A DNA stretch of 64,000 nucleotides from Epiperipatus broadwayi (lineage: Eukaryota > Onychophora > Udeonychophora > Euonychophora > Peripatidae): assembly GCA_028023455.1 (NCBI GenBank), contig JAQFVV010006255.1:6490501-6554500 (forward strand), written 5' to 3'. The number at the start of each line of letters is the position of its first letter. Position 1 is the stretch's first letter. Position numbers and translations under genes: made by a program. Shown here one piece after another: positions 25,842-39,133 of the stretch. The notes beneath the pieces are model-generated. The model ran no database searches, was not told the origin of the DNA, and saw nothing but the letters and a program-made list of their open reading frames with translations.

Positions 25842-26009
25842 CGGTACTTACATGTTAGACATGCTGCCTACGTTTGTGACGTCAGAATGCTGCAATTGTG
25901 ACTTTTTAATATGGCATTCTGACATCACAAACACCTTTCTTCCTCACATTAGAGAAAGATATGTATTCTGCCATCACAAACCCAAGTAGTAGATCTAATG
26001 TATAAGTAT
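25842..26009. mobile_element. Short family-D element with 8-bp target duplication
   Basis: The left end reads GGTACTTACATGTTAGACAT. The reverse complement of the right end reads TACTTATACATTAGATCTAC, so termini are inverted and diverged. Flanks TGATGATT (25834-25841 and 26010-26017) are identical. The interior has inverted words GACGTCAGAATGC and GCATTCTGACATC. The same terminus and an 8-bp duplication occur on the larger element at 40.6 kb. Confidence 0.75.
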
Positions 26010-26017
26010 TGATGATT

Positions 26018-27828
26018 TTAGCTAAATAATTTAATAATCATGTTTTCTTACATACTTTGTTCAAAGTGTATATCTATAGGTGAAGGAATGATAGTGTTAT
26101 GAAATTCAAAGCTGCAGAAGAAAATTCTTTAGAAAGCACAAAAATTTCTAAAAATTTTGTAATCTGCTTTTTCCCCAGATAGCTAGCTGTGTTAGTCACA
26201 GTAATCTAATATCCATCCATTACTTATATTTAACTGTTCTTAACTAGAAGATAAAGATATCATTCAATACTCTGGCTTAGTAATTCAAGTATCAAATGGC
26301 AATGAACTCAATATGAAAGACAAATATGATTATAATATGATTCAACCTCAATCAGCTTTAATTATAAAAAAAAAAATTGTAAAATGAGAGGGGGATAGAG
26401 AAAACTGAATTTGATTTATTTCTTTTTTAAAAATACAACTTATTGATTGCTTTTTTAAAATGAAATTTCTACGTTTAGATATACCATTAGCAAATATTTA
26501 TATATATATATAAACACTATAATATACATTTGATTAGTTTTTTTAATAATAATTTTCAATATTTAAACATTTTGAATTATTTCCATGGAAACAAGTTTTA
26601 AATAATCTGGTAAATTAATTATTAAAAAAAAAATTTTTTTTTAAATATAAACATGAATAATTTTAAATAATTAATCTAAATTATTTTATTGTGAAATATT
26701 TTTAAATATATATTTAAAGCTTTCACATTGTATACAATATATTCACAGCAGCTCTTCAACATAATAAATAATTGCTTTGTTCCTAATTTCTTTATTAAAT
26801 CAGATTTTACGTAACTCATGGTTCTTTCATATATAATTTTTGAATAACATTGTATATGTAATGCATGAGGAAACTATGAAATTATGCCATATATATTGAT
26901 ATTAAAAATAAATTTGATATTATTAATCTTTATTTAATATATTTATATTATTTTTGCAGTCATGCAGTAAATAAGAGTATTAGACATTAGGTTTGCTAAT
27001 TATGTCTAGGACTAATTATTCCATATAAAATTTTAGAATTTATTGTATTTATGTGTGTATATACATTGTAATAAAATGAACTGTAAAGGGCAATACAAAA
27101 ATAATTGATGATAGAATTCCTCTGTATATCTTCCAGATATTGATGTGACAATGTAATAGAATAAATATTTTGAAAAGATATAAACATCCAAATCATCCAC
27201 TGATAGGGATTAGACACATCAATCAATAGTCAAGTTATTGAATATATCAGTTGATGCTGAGATAATAGATATAACTGTGTTTAACTGGAGATAGTGGTGG
27301 TGCCATTTGCAATGATGGAGAGTAATCTTCCAAAATTCCAACAAGAATATTGATTTCAATAATTTGAATAAAACCAAAGAAGAAAATATCGTAACTATCT
27401 AACTAGATTACCATGATTAAATGCAAAATATTTAGATATTTCTATGATATGTGCCCACTTTATACTATATACCTATGATATTCTTAGTTTCAGTTGAATA
27501 ATCAATTATTCTTTACTATAAATTTCTCAGTAAACATTAAATCATAACAATAAAAGTGAAAAAATAAATAAATGTAGTAATTGGAAAAATTATTGTAAAA
27601 TCATTACTTTCCATTGTAGAGAAATGAAAATTATATTTTCTGAAAATAAAATGAAAGATAAATCAAATGACATAACTTGTGTATGTTTAGTATATACAGT
27701 TTTTATGCTATTTTAAATAGAAGCTGATGATCACTAAATTCAAGAAGAAAATGTGTGTTTGCACAGAACTTATATGAATGGTTAAAAATTAAAAGCAAAA
27801 GTGTTTTTCTGTTAAATACTTAAGGTCA
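26018..27828. other. Nothing recognised
   Basis: AT-rich sequence with AT microsatellite stretches near 26500 and 26710; no coding signal I can support. Confidence 0.45.
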
Positions 27829-28140
27829 ACATGGATATTACTATAATATTGTCATCATCAAGGGCTTTGAGCATCCCATAACATTTTCAATATGAATGGT
27901 TGAAGAGTTAGAGAGTGGAGAACAATGAAGCCTTTCCTAAAGTGTGTAAATTTGCTATCTTAATGTAAACTGAGTACTGATTATATATACATGGGAAATG
28001 ATGATCCAGACCAAGTGGTGAGTGCTTATTTAGCATGAAATACATATATTGGAGATCATTTATCTTTTTCACATGTATGTGATCATATATATTGACTAGG
28101 GATCTTGAAAATCTGGGTTAAAATTCCCTTTAATTATATC
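27829..28140 (-). repeat. Repeat family A, minus orientation, diverged
   Basis: It shares CAACATGGATATTACTATAA, TTTGCTATCTTAATGTAAAC, ACTGATTATATATACATGGG and TCATTTATCTTTTTCACATG with the 22.4-kb copy and the inverse of the 51.4-kb units. Confidence 0.75.
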
Positions 28141-30162
28141 TAGATTTTGGATCGATTGTTGTGAATTATTTAATTTTTTAACCAATTCGCCCCCTGGTGA
28201 ATTTTTTTGTAAGTATTATACTTTAAAATGCATGTAAAATGGTATATTTATTATATATAATTTTTGGAAAATTTGCACTAGAAGGTTGGAAATTCAAAAT
28301 TCCTGCTCTTACAATAGACATAAGCCTGCCCTGACATATTCAGCCACTGTCTGTTGCCAATGCTGTAAAACCTTCAGTGTTTTACAACATTGTTTAAAAA
28401 AAAATAGTTCCAATGACCAAAAATGTGTTTATTTGTGAATTTATTACATTTTTAGATATTTTTTAAAAAATAATTTATACTATATGTATTAGATATCAAG
28501 AAATATAAATTATTAATAATTTATTTTGACTTGAAATACTTTATTTTCAAAAATATAACATTATATTAGCAGTGAATCTAAACATGGCCTGAAGCAATTT
28601 AAAGCTTAGTTTTTACATCAGTAATCTATTTATATTTACGAGTATGAAAATATCACAGTTTTGCAACAAATATTCAAAAATTTTAAACTTTTAAAGCATA
28701 ATTCATTAGATATAAGAGAAATAAATAAATAGTCATTTGGATGTTTAAAAATAATAAGAATTAAGAAATATTTCATTGATTTTAAAAAAACTGAAAATAA
28801 TCTTTCTAGAAACAATGATGTCTAAACTCTTTGTTTTGTTTATGATCTCATTTTTTTAATTTTACAGAAACAAAATGTGAACATTTAAAATTTATTTCAG
28901 TAGTAAACAAAAATATCTATCAAATGAAGTCAAATTTATTATTTTCAGATAAGTAATAATCATTTAATCATATATTTTATGTTTATTTGTGAGACAAAGA
29001 AAAACATCAGAAAATGCTGAAATATGCTGCATGTTAGAAAAACTAGGTTAAATATATACATTATAACTTGTATTTCAAAATTAATAATGTAATGATTTAT
29101 ATATCTGTAATATTGTGGAAGCAACCATTTTTCACATATGTACTAAAATTGATATACATTCCCATTGTAATTGTTTTAAAACCACATGTATAGGAGTGTG
29201 TGTGTATGCTAGATTAAAGTTTAAAACATTTTTTTTAAATCATAGTTAATATTTTTTTTTAAAAAAAAATTACTAAGTTTGTATGTGCATACATATATGT
29301 AATTGCATGAGTGCACTTGACAAAATGAATAAAACAAAAATATTAAAATATTAACATAATTACAGAGATTTAAATATTTTTCCATTTTAAATATTAAATT
29401 GTCAGATTTATATGAATTTATAACTATAAATATTGATGAGATAGATTTATCTGAATAATTAAAATGTTTTTTTACAAAATCCATAGAAATAGAAATACTG
29501 TTACTATGAAGTTTTTTAGTGCTTAATTAATTGTTAGTATGAATTTAATAACTTTCTAGAGCAAATAATTGATAGTCCAAAACTCTGGTTAATAAAGTTC
29601 CAAGAATTCTTTTCCAATGTAAACTGGTTAATTATTGGCAAAAGCATGATAGTAATGAATAGCCATCTTTCCAGGTCATGAGCATCTATCTAGCCCAAGT
29701 TTTCAGTTCTTTTAGTTAGAGGATACCTATAATCCAATGCAAAAAAAAAAACAGATTTAGTGGTTCAGGTACAATTTAGCTATTGTTGTATTCACTTTTA
29801 ACATCTATTTGACAGTGAAATAATTAAAAAAATATTCTGTCATTATAAGTTTTCCCAAATGCATTTAAATCTGTAAAACAAAAATTGCTTTTCTTCAGAT
29901 AATTTTTATAATTGTTTTTGTTTTCAAATTTCTTAATTATTTCATTCTCTAATCTGCCATAATCTATTTGTACTAAATTTTTTACACATATTTTCATTTT
30001 TATTAAAGTGATAATATTTTCCGTAAAAAAAAATATATATATATATTTAAGAAAATACTATAAAAACAATTTGCTTTCTTTTTTTAGTTTAAAATTATTT
30101 ACATGTTATTAAATGAAGTACCTTGCAAATATAATTTTATTTCATATAATAATCAATTGTTG
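28141..30162. other. AT-rich stretch; contains a repeat shared with 35.4-35.64 kb
   Basis: The block around 29320-29480 (AATTACAGAGATTTAAATAT, CTGAATAATTAAAATGTTTTTT) resembles 35480-35640 in order but is diverged. A small imperfect hairpin lies at about 28359-28390 (GCTGTAAAAC/GTTTTACAAC). No gene found. Confidence 0.4.
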
Positions 30163-30417
30163 AAACACTTTAGTACTTTTGCAATGCTTCAGAACCTTAT
30201 ATCTCCTAATCTCACTGTTAGTGAGATTAGGATATATAAGTTTCTGAAAAAGATTTCTGGGACAAACAAAATTGTTAACTAAAAGAAAGGGTGGATAATA
30301 AAGTATTGTAGTGAGATTAGGAGATATAAGGTTCTAAAGAAGATTGCTGGGGCAATCGAAACTGTTAACTGAAGGAAAGGGTGGATAATAAAGCATTGTA
30401 AAAGTAATAAAGTGTTT
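30163..30417. mobile_element. MITE with terminal inverted repeats and an internal tandem duplication
   Basis: The left end AAACACTTTAGTACTTTTGC mirrors the right end AAAAGTAATAAAGTGTTT. Inside, a unit of about 95 bp beginning AGTGAGATTAGGATATATAA and ending GGGTGGATAATAAAG occurs twice in direct order. A local inverted copy of CTCCTAATCTCAC lies near 30205. Non-coding. Confidence 0.75.
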
Positions 30418-30647
30418 GGTATACATTTGACAATGCAATAGGAAATAGTGGTTATTATAATTTTATTTATGGATTATTTTAATTTTGCCTTAATCGTAAT
30501 TTTTTTGATTTTTATATATGACATGAATGTCATCAAAAAATATTTTAATTACTCTTAGCTAGACAACATTTTCTATATTTAATTTTATAGCAAAAATTAA
30601 AGACATTGTACATTTTTATGAATTCAAAACATAATCCTTCCTATTAA

Positions 30648-31290
30648 ATTATTTAAATGGAAGTCAATCTCTGATAATGCACTATTTCTTAAATATTATA
30701 AATTTTCATGCACTCACCCTCTGGTAAGAGTTTAAAAAAACTTAAGAGAATCACTTAAGTTTAGAGCTTACATTTTATATACACCAACTCTTACAGACCA
30801 TGCTTAAATCAGGGCATGAGTCTATTGTGTGCCTGATGTTATAATCAAATATTCAATTGTACAAATCTATTTAACCAATCACAGGAAAAAGAGAGTGTCT
30901 CATTTTTAATCACCTATGATTAGACAAACATGACTTACAAATATGAATCTATTAGTATAAAGTGCTGAAAACTTTGAAATTATTCAAATGGAACTCAATC
31001 TCCATTAATGCACTCTTTCTTAAATATTATAAATTTCCACACACTCGCCCACCGGTAGGAGTTTAAAAAAACTTAAGTGAATTACTTAAGTTTAGATCAT
31101 ATCTTCTACATACACCAACTTTTACAGACCATGCTTAAATCATGGCTTAAATCATGGCTTATGTCTATTGTGTGCCTGATGTTATAATCAAATATTCAAT
31201 TGTACAAATCTATTTAACCCATCACAGGAGAAAGACAGTGTCTTATTTTTAACCATCTATGATTAGACAAACATGACTTATAATTCTTCT
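30648..31290. repeat. Diverged 331-bp tandem duplication
   Basis: Copy 1 (30648-30978) and copy 2 (30979-31290) share order and most sequence, e.g. GTGTGCCTGATGTTATAATC and GATTAGACAAACATGACTTA. Copy 2 has an extra small tandem expansion of TTAAATCATGGC. Both carry the local hairpin AAACTTAAG..CTTAAGTTT. Non-coding. Confidence 0.85.
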
Positions 31291-31589
31291 TTTTATTAAC
31301 TGAAACACAGGCTTGTTATATACCTGTGGCTATTAATTCTTCTTTTTGTAAATGAATAGTCTTTTACTATACATAGCAAATATTATGGGGGTCATGTGAT
31401 TCTTTGCAATACTTATGATATTTCATTGTGTGACATATATTCAAGATATTATATGAATTCCTAATTTAATCAAGAATCTTATATATAATGAATTACCAGA
31501 TGCTGTGAATTTGTTTAACTTCCAATATTCTGGATATCATAAAAACATATACAGATTTTGTCATAGAAAATATCAGTGTGCTCTGGTTT

Positions 31590-31736
31590 CTATACACAGG
31601 TTGTGTCTTCTGCAATTTCTGTATTAATTTTCTCTTCATGCATGATTTCCACATTCATATTTCCTACAGTCATAGCTTCTGCCTTAAGGTAATTTTTTTC
31701 CATGGTTTCTGAATCTGTATTAGACTCATAGCATCA
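31590..31736 (-). other. Short coding-like stretch, unidentified
   Basis: The minus strand is open for about 45 codons with an acidic, mixed composition (starts like ESNTDSETMEKNYLKAEAM) unusual for random AT-rich DNA, ending at a TAG. There is a stop just upstream and no start or splice site I trust. It could be a transposon or gene fragment, or chance. Confidence 0.2.
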
Positions 31737-32805
31737 ACATCAATATTTGTATTATTTATATATTACACATTTATTTTATATTCAACATTATATTGCATTT
31801 TTTTTTCTTCTTGCACATCAAGAATAGAATATTCTAGATATTCTTAAACAATGTATTTTGAAGTTCTCTGCTATGTTACTGCTTTCATTTGTGACAGATT
31901 TTTTTTCTACCACTGTTATTAATTTTAATCAGTTTTAATTTCTTCACCTTTTCCCTTACAACTGCAATTGTATTTGTATTATTTTTTGCAAAAATTTATA
32001 GTAGTCTCTTTACTTTTTTTATGTTCTTCTGTATTGCACTTTTAATTTTGGATTCATCAGTCTTTTTTGTTAAGCTTTTCCAAGAATCTCCCAGATTTCT
32101 TTTCTTTATTTCGTATATGTTTTATATTAATTTTCATGTTCACCATAAACCTGTAGTATTGTATTTACCTGACTATTCTGCATTTTTATTGTTCCATACT
32201 AACATTTTAGCTTTTCCAAAAAATATTACTTTTTAATTAGATATAAAAACCAGGCTAGAGAATTACTTCTAGATGCTAGCCAATGCTTGAATTTTTTTTA
32301 TATTAAAAACCATTTTACCTATAAGCACTCTTGTTTTCTATCTCTTTATACTATATTACCACTTGAGTTTAATTATTTTTTTAAAAATCAATTTTTTTAA
32401 CTTTTAAAATTACTCTTGGTTTCTAATTCTATTGATTACATATTGCTCTATATATGTATAATATTTTACCACCAAGTGAATCATTATAAATTATTTTGGA
32501 TTCTGGACATATAAAGGTAGGCCCTCTAATTATATAAAAATATCATGGTCAATCTTGTTTTCATGGTGTAACGTTTTATTTGAATCCTCAGTTGGATAGT
32601 TATTTTCTATGTAATTGAAAATTAGCATTTGTTAAAAATTGGTTATGAAATTGAATATATAATTGATGAGGGATATATAATAATAAGTAACTAATGGAAA
32701 TGTTAATAGTGTCGATGATTATTTAAAATACAATATTCAAAATTACAAGTGTCAACAATGATTGTAATGAATGAAAGCAAAAGGGCCATTCTCATGAATG
32801 ACTAG

Positions 32806-33003
32806 CATATATATATATATATATATATGCTTGCTTCGCACTATATCTATAGCATTTTTAGTCAGACAATACCTTAGATAGTGCTACTATACTATCAATC
32901 AGGCTTATTAAAAAAATAACCTATCGCACCTCAATTAAACCCATGATGATAGCATAATCTAATGTTGTTTATTCTCTTTATATATATATATATATATATA
33001 TAA
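32806..33003. repeat. AT microsatellites
   Basis: Two (TA)n tracts, at about 32806-32828 and 32980-33002, separated by ordinary sequence. Confidence 0.9.
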
Positions 33004-33640
33004 ATAACCAGAACTAGCTTTAGTAGAACTCAATAGTCTGGCATCTATATTACATAATTTACTAATGATTCTGCACTAACACGCCTATTAGAGAAGTTTA
33101 ATTTTGTTTATATGTTTATATACGCTAAGCCAGGCATGGCCAACAGTTTTTGTTCAAGGGCCACATTAGAAAGAAAACTTTTTTCACAGGCCGGATGAAA
33201 TATTTCCACTTCCATTCTTCATTAAATATACGGCATTCAAGATCAATTTTTCATTTTCTGGAAGTCATCCCTAGAATGAAAAAATTTTTTAGCTTAAAAT
33301 ATGCGAGTTGCGTATTTTTCACCGTAAAAAAATTACAGTAATAAAAAAATTGACTGCAAACATATAGGTGTGTCAATTAGAAGCTACATCCAATCACGAG
33401 AGCTTTATTCGCAATAAAGTGATCGAAGCTCGCTCTAGTAGTCTAGTTTAAAAGCTTTGTTGAGTTCGTTACAATAACATATCTATAAAAACTACAACTG
33501 TATTACTAAAATCGTTATGAGTGGTTATTCAGAAAAATAAAAATCGATTTTAAACAAGTACAACAAAGAGCTTTTAAAATCGCAATTTTTTTTTTTTTTT
33601 TAGTTAATATAATTTATTTTTTAGATAACATACAATAAAA

Positions 33641-34664
33641 GGTAAAGGTTTACTTTAGCGACCACAAGATAAAAATTGTATTCGCCCTCTAGTTTTCAAA
33701 ATTAGAAGTAAATTATTATACGAAAATCTTACGTATATGCTACTATATTACAATTACATTAAAATTTATTAAAATGTAAAAGATAATCAAAAAAATATTT
33801 AACATTTTAAAGAAATTGAAATAATTACACTAGATTAATTAAAATAATTAGTTTAAATTATTTAAAACTTAAGAATTTAAACTATCTACATTTATAACTT
33901 AATAATTTAAACTATCTAGATTTATATCACTTATTATAAAAAAAAATACCGGCATAAGCAAGAAAATAGTCATTGACTGGGCTAATTTTTGTCATGAAGA
34001 GTGTGTTAAATATTTCGACACAAATCCGATGTTTGTCGGCGGACTGGATGACAATGGGGAGCCATTAGTCGTCAAAATCAGTGAAAGTTATTATTTCCAC
34101 AGAAAATACCACAGGGGGACTATACATAGAGGGCATTGGGTCTTTGGAAGTATTGAAAGAGTGTCAAGGAAGTGCTTCTTGACAGAAGTTGTGGATAGAA
34201 CGGCTGGCACATTGGAGGCCCCAATCCTCCGGAAGACTTTACCAGGTATTCACATAATTTCACATGGCTGGGCTGCATACAATAATATCAGCAGAGGATG
34301 ACGAATCCCGAAGACCAAGACATACATACCCAGAATATTGAGAATATGTGGATGCAAGCGAAGCGTAAGCTGAAATTCCAATCTGGTACCAGCAGAGCTT
34401 TATGCAAATCGTACCTGCAAGAATTTGCCTTCCGTGGTAGATATAGCACTGCTGCCTTTTTCTCCAACTTCCTAGTATGCATATGGCATAATTATGCTTA
34501 AAAAGGTAAATGCTTTTTTATTATTATTATCTTTTACATTTTAATTATAAATATTTACTGTAATTGTAATATAGGGAGCAGGTATGTAAAATTAAAAATA
34601 TTTTAGTTCTAATTTTAAAAACTAGATGGCAAATATGCTCTGGTCGCTAAAGTAAACCTTTACC
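33641..34664 (+). mobile_element. Merlin DNA transposon, inserted in the hAT element
   Basis: Terminal inverted repeats are perfect over 24 bp, starting GGTAAAGGTTTACTTTAGCG. Flanks CAATAAAA (33633-33640) and CAATGAAA (34665-34672) match at 7 of 8, the duplication length expected for Merlin. The 1,024-bp body holds one transposase relic of the IS1016/ISXO2-like DDE type. It is nearly full length for the family yet cannot be autonomous. Confidence 0.93.
33942..34501 (+). pseudogene. Merlin transposase (ISXO2/IS1595-like DDE), broken
   Basis: A plus-strand frame runs to a stop at 34301 and resumes in another frame from about 34298. Family landmarks are present: SKKIVIDWANF upstream, HRKYHRG, HWVFGSIERVSRKCFL, EVVDRTAGTL, LPGIHIISHGWAAYN, then HTQNIENMW and KRKLKFQSGTSR. 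The first catalytic Asp (normally in IDES) is Ser (KISES), and the second (normally ISD.W) is His (ISHGW). The Glu in QNIENMW remains. About 15-20 residues expected between the AYN block and HTQNIE are missing, with a frame change. It therefore cannot cut DNA; the function given is that of the family, not of this copy. Confidence 0.93.
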
Positions 34665-35013
34665 CAATGAAAATTGTTTTTGTTTCATATTTATCTACTT
34701 AATTTAATTAAAGTTAAAATTGGAGAGAATAAAAACGACACGCAGATTACTGATCCAGATAAAAAAAAAAAATTCATAAAGAAATCTTTTATATAAAAAA
34801 TTTAAGGGACAAAAAAACTAAATCTTATTTTAGTTACTTACTGCGAATCTATGAACTGCGATGCAATGGAAAGTAGCAAAAAAAAGTGCAGTTTCTATCT
34901 TACTTACATATATCGATTTCCAATAATCAAAAATGCTTCCAGGGGCCACATACACTCATGACGTGGGACAAATCTGGCCCGCAGGCTGTATGCTGTATAT
35001 GCCTGCGCTAAGT

Positions 35014-38000
35014 GCTTTCCAAGTTCTTAGACTTCATATTTATAGCTGAGTGCAGTCAGCAGAAACCATAAGCTAAACTTAATAATTTCAGTCTTCTTAA
35101 TAGAAATTAATAATAATTCATAAAAAATTATTATTATTTCAATAGGTACAAGCAATTATATGAGATTTTTAGATTAAATAAATAATTCTGAGAATTTGAA
35201 GGCATTAGCAATTAACACAAAGTTTATAAAATTCTTCACCCTTTTTTATCTTTACTCTTTTTCTTTTGTTTAATAATTGATTGCAAAAACATTTTTCTTT
35301 TAAATGATTTTCTATTTATGATACTTGCATACATTTATTTACTTTTAACATAATATATACTAGACAGAAGCTCAAAAGAATCTTAAAATAATAGTTAATA
35401 AATTTACTTTCTTTTGAACAAATAATTCATCTCTATGTAGGTATGCAATTGAATGCAAATTTTCTACATAGAAATATTTACAAAAAAATATTAAAATTGT
35501 AGCATAATTATAGAAAATTAATTACTCTCGGTTTCAAATATTAAATTGGAAAATTTAAATGAACTTAGAATTAAAAATATTATTAGGACAAATTTACCTG
35601 AATAAATTACTATGTTTTTTTTTAAATAACAAAACCACGAAATAACGATTTATATTTAAAATTGTAGATTGTAGAATTTGTCAATTTTTTTTTAGATTTG
35701 ATAATTTATCATAGAGAGCTTTGATTACTGAAGCTTTAATCCGTGGCAAAGCAGATCAATGAAGATAATGATTGACAGCAAGCCTTCCAAGATTGTATAG
35801 ATAGCTGATCCACATCTTTGAGTTTCTCTATTAGGAACATGGCTTTGGTATAACAATCCATTCATATTGTGGGATGATTAGCTTAGCAGTCCAAACACAC
35901 ATTAATTGTAATGCCTTAACTCTATCAATTCTCTGCAGTTATCACTGATAAATTTCTCTAATTAAACTTTGTCTTTTATAAATTTTCTTGATAAATGTAT
36001 TTGTTTTTCTATAAATATTTTTTCATGGTTTTGTTTTTTGAACTCCTTAATAAGTTCACTTTATAGTATGCTTTATTATTTTTTAAAATGCAATGTTGTT
36101 TGCATAGTTTGCCTTTTTTAAAAATTAAACTAAAAGAGTTTCAAAAAAATATATTTTTAACAAAATCTTTAAAAACAATTTGAATTTCTTACCTCATTTA
36201 ACAAAATATAAAATCTTAAATCTAAATTTAAATAAATCATGACGTTGCCCAATTCTAAACAGAATTTTTTTTTTTTTTAGTTACATATATATGCACACAC
36301 ATTATAAATGAATGATAATATAATAGCAAAGATCGTTTATATATATGTACACAAATTCTAAATATAAATGTCATGGTAACTTGTAACATAAGAGAAGCAT
36401 ACATAGCAGTTACTTTTTATCATTGTCAAGCAATGAAATATAGAATCGTCTGTATGTTATCACAGAAATCTTTTTTTTTTTTTTTTTTTTACAAATAGCA
36501 CTTGCAAATATAAAAAATGCTTAAAGTAATAAATAAGATGAACATTTGTAAGGAATAGGATATTTCCCTCATTATTAGTAAAGGTTTATTATATTAAAAT
36601 TATATATTGTTGGGGAATTTTTTACAGTTGACACTTTGATAGTCATTTGAATAAGTCATACTGATCTGCCATTTTCACTTTCTATCTAAAAATATTTAGA
36701 TACCCATTTACTAACACTTTTGAATAGCTAGTAAACTTGGATAAGAGTATCTCTGAAAGAAAATGTTTTAGTCTATTTATTACCTGGAAAAAAATATTCC
36801 AAGATTCATCAGACCTAGACTCAAATCCCAAATTATAGGCTTCTGGAAGTGTATTCAGTAACCACTAAATCATAAATCTCTTTGGTAAATATACAGTTTT
36901 AAGGACTTACAATCTACTGAAGATGTGTTAGTTGTTAAATTAAAACAAAATTAATAAATTGATTGTTAAATTTTAAAAAAGGGAATAAATTCCATTGAAT
37001 TACATTAGGAAACTTTATTTCAATTTTTTTTTTTTTACTTATATTGGCTGTCACGTAAGCATTTTAAAGTTACTTCTGTCAAAGGTTGCAGTCTTCCATG
37101 TTATTATTATATTACAATCAAGTAGATGCTCTTAACATTGTCATAATTTGCTTCAATTCAGTGTCTCTCTTTATGTCAGCAGTTTTTTTTTTGGTAAATT
37201 GTCATAATGATAATAATTTGAGATCTTCCTGTCACAGAACATGATGCAGTGGATCATTTCCATAAGTACGGAATCCTGCCCTCCTGAATTGCAAGTGTTA
37301 ATGGTCACAATATGATTGCATGCCAATGAATAAGGTGTAAATTTTGTATTCATATTTTTTTCTTCATTTTTCTGTTAATAAGTTAATCCAGAATAAATAA
37401 ATAAACTGTAAATATTGTAATTAATTTTTCCACAATGATTTCTTTTTTTTTTTAATTTTTAATATTTCCAAATATTAACATGTAGTAAATTTAAAGATTT
37501 TGCGAGAGTTAATATGCTGAAATAAAATAATGGAAATAGCGTGAACAGAGAAACATCTTCATGCTTTTAAAGTGAGATGCTTTAGATTGGCCTATATGAG
37601 TAGAAAGTAGGTTTAAGAATGAGACTTTTATCTTTTCAAAAATCTCTGCCTTATGTCTTAGTTCCAGAGTTATCATTGAGATATTATAAAACAGTATAGC
37701 ACATGTGTACTGTTTAAATTAAATAACAATAATAAAAAATAAAATGTAAATATTAAATACATTTCCTAGCAGGCATTTTGGGGGAAACATTTTTTGGGAA
37801 CTCATGAAATTATAGATTTATTAAAAATAAGGGCTGCCATCTTGGTTTTCAGAAAACTTACAAGTACCTTTTCTTATTTTATTCACAACTTTAGTGTCTG
37901 ACATAAATCTTGTAAGTTAAAATACAAGTAATAATTGTAGATTTTTGTAAAAATGTTGTGATTCTCAAGTTACTGAATCTTGGAATTGTTCTACATGTTT

Positions 38001-39133
38001 TTACGTATAAATGTATTTGAGGTTTATATGTCCATTTAAACCATTACTTTTTTAGAAAAATATTTCATTTAATGGTACATTGATCCTCATTTTTCTTTCT
38101 AATCAAGTATTCAGTTAGTAGATTCTTCAGTTTTTGCATAAGTGACTTCAAACTTCAGATATCTATGTGAAGTTTAATCCGACATAAAAAAAAACCATGT
38201 TTTATATATAATATGTATATATATTTTTGAATTTAGCTTATCTCAATTGTTAAAATGTTATAGTATTTTTTAATTTGCTAAAAGAATAAAAATAGCAATA
38301 AAAAGGTTTTAAAATAGATTACTTGATTAAATTTTAACTACTGGTGAGTTTTGTTTAATGAAACATCTGGTAATGAAGCTCTTTTATTGCAGATGCAAAG
38401 GGTTAAAGTTCATGGCTGTGTTGATAAGTTGTTCACCTTAGAATGTTTTTTTAAATATATATCATTCAATAATTTATACATTATAGTTACATTATCTTAA
38501 TACTTTATTTTTTATTTGTTCCAAGTATTAAAGAAAAGAAAATTACTTTTTAAAAATAAACAAAGAAGGGGTGGAGGAGTACCTTTGAACTTAGTTGTTT
38601 ATTGTGAGACAAAAAAAAAGGCATTGCATTTTCAAATGGCAGTTCACATGGGATTTCTAGAATAAAAATATTTTTTTCTTCAAAAATACTCTCATGTTTT
38701 TTTTATTTAGATTTAGTATTAATATTAGGATTTAGAATATAAAATAAAAATATTTTCAGTAGTTTAAAGCAATGGTGATGCATGTAAAAACAAGGCTGTT
38801 TGACCAATTGAATGGAAATATTATGCTCAGCCTATCATATGACCTTCTGATAAACTGACCATATAATTACCTAATGATTTAATAATAATATGTTGGAATA
38901 TTTAAATTCCATTCAATAGTTTTTACTTGCTGAAAATTAAAAAAAGAACTACAGTTGAAGAAAATGCCAAAAGCAAACAAACAAAAAGATAAACCTAATA
39001 TAGTTTAGTAATGAATAAATAAGTGAAGTCATTGGAATTAAATAGTATAAAAAATAAAAATATGAACAAGCAAGAAATGATCAATTTTTTGTCATAATTT
39101 TAAAGTAAAAGTATAAATGTCAGAACACTAAAA
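35014..39133. other. Long stretch without supported features
   Basis: It contains AT-rich DNA, poly-T tracts (near 36261 and 36471) and a diverged repeat shared with 29.3 kb at 35.4-35.64 kb. The minus-strand 60-codon ORF at 37171-37353 has mixed composition but matches no family I know. The patch at 37545-37660 distantly recalls family C. Confidence 0.4.

Larger units (their letters stand above)
33131..35005. mobile_element. hAT element (host of a nested Merlin)
   Basis: The left end CAGGCATGGCCAACAG and right end GTATATGCCTG are inverted at their tips. Subterminal GGGCCACAT occurs at both ends (33160 and 34943), with GGCCGGATGAA near the left end and TCTGGCCCGCAGGC near the right, as in hAT-Charlie-like elements. 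Flanks CGCTAAGC (33123-33130) and CGCTAAGT (35006-35013) match at 7 of 8. A degraded possible N-terminus (MSGYSEK then stop) lies near 33517. Removing the nested Merlin leaves about 0.85 kb, so the hAT copy was already internally deleted. Confidence 0.88.

Noticed and set aside
37171-37353. 60-codon minus ORF as an exon
   Set aside because: No recognisable family, no convincing splice sites, no repeat of the frame elsewhere; kept only as a remark.
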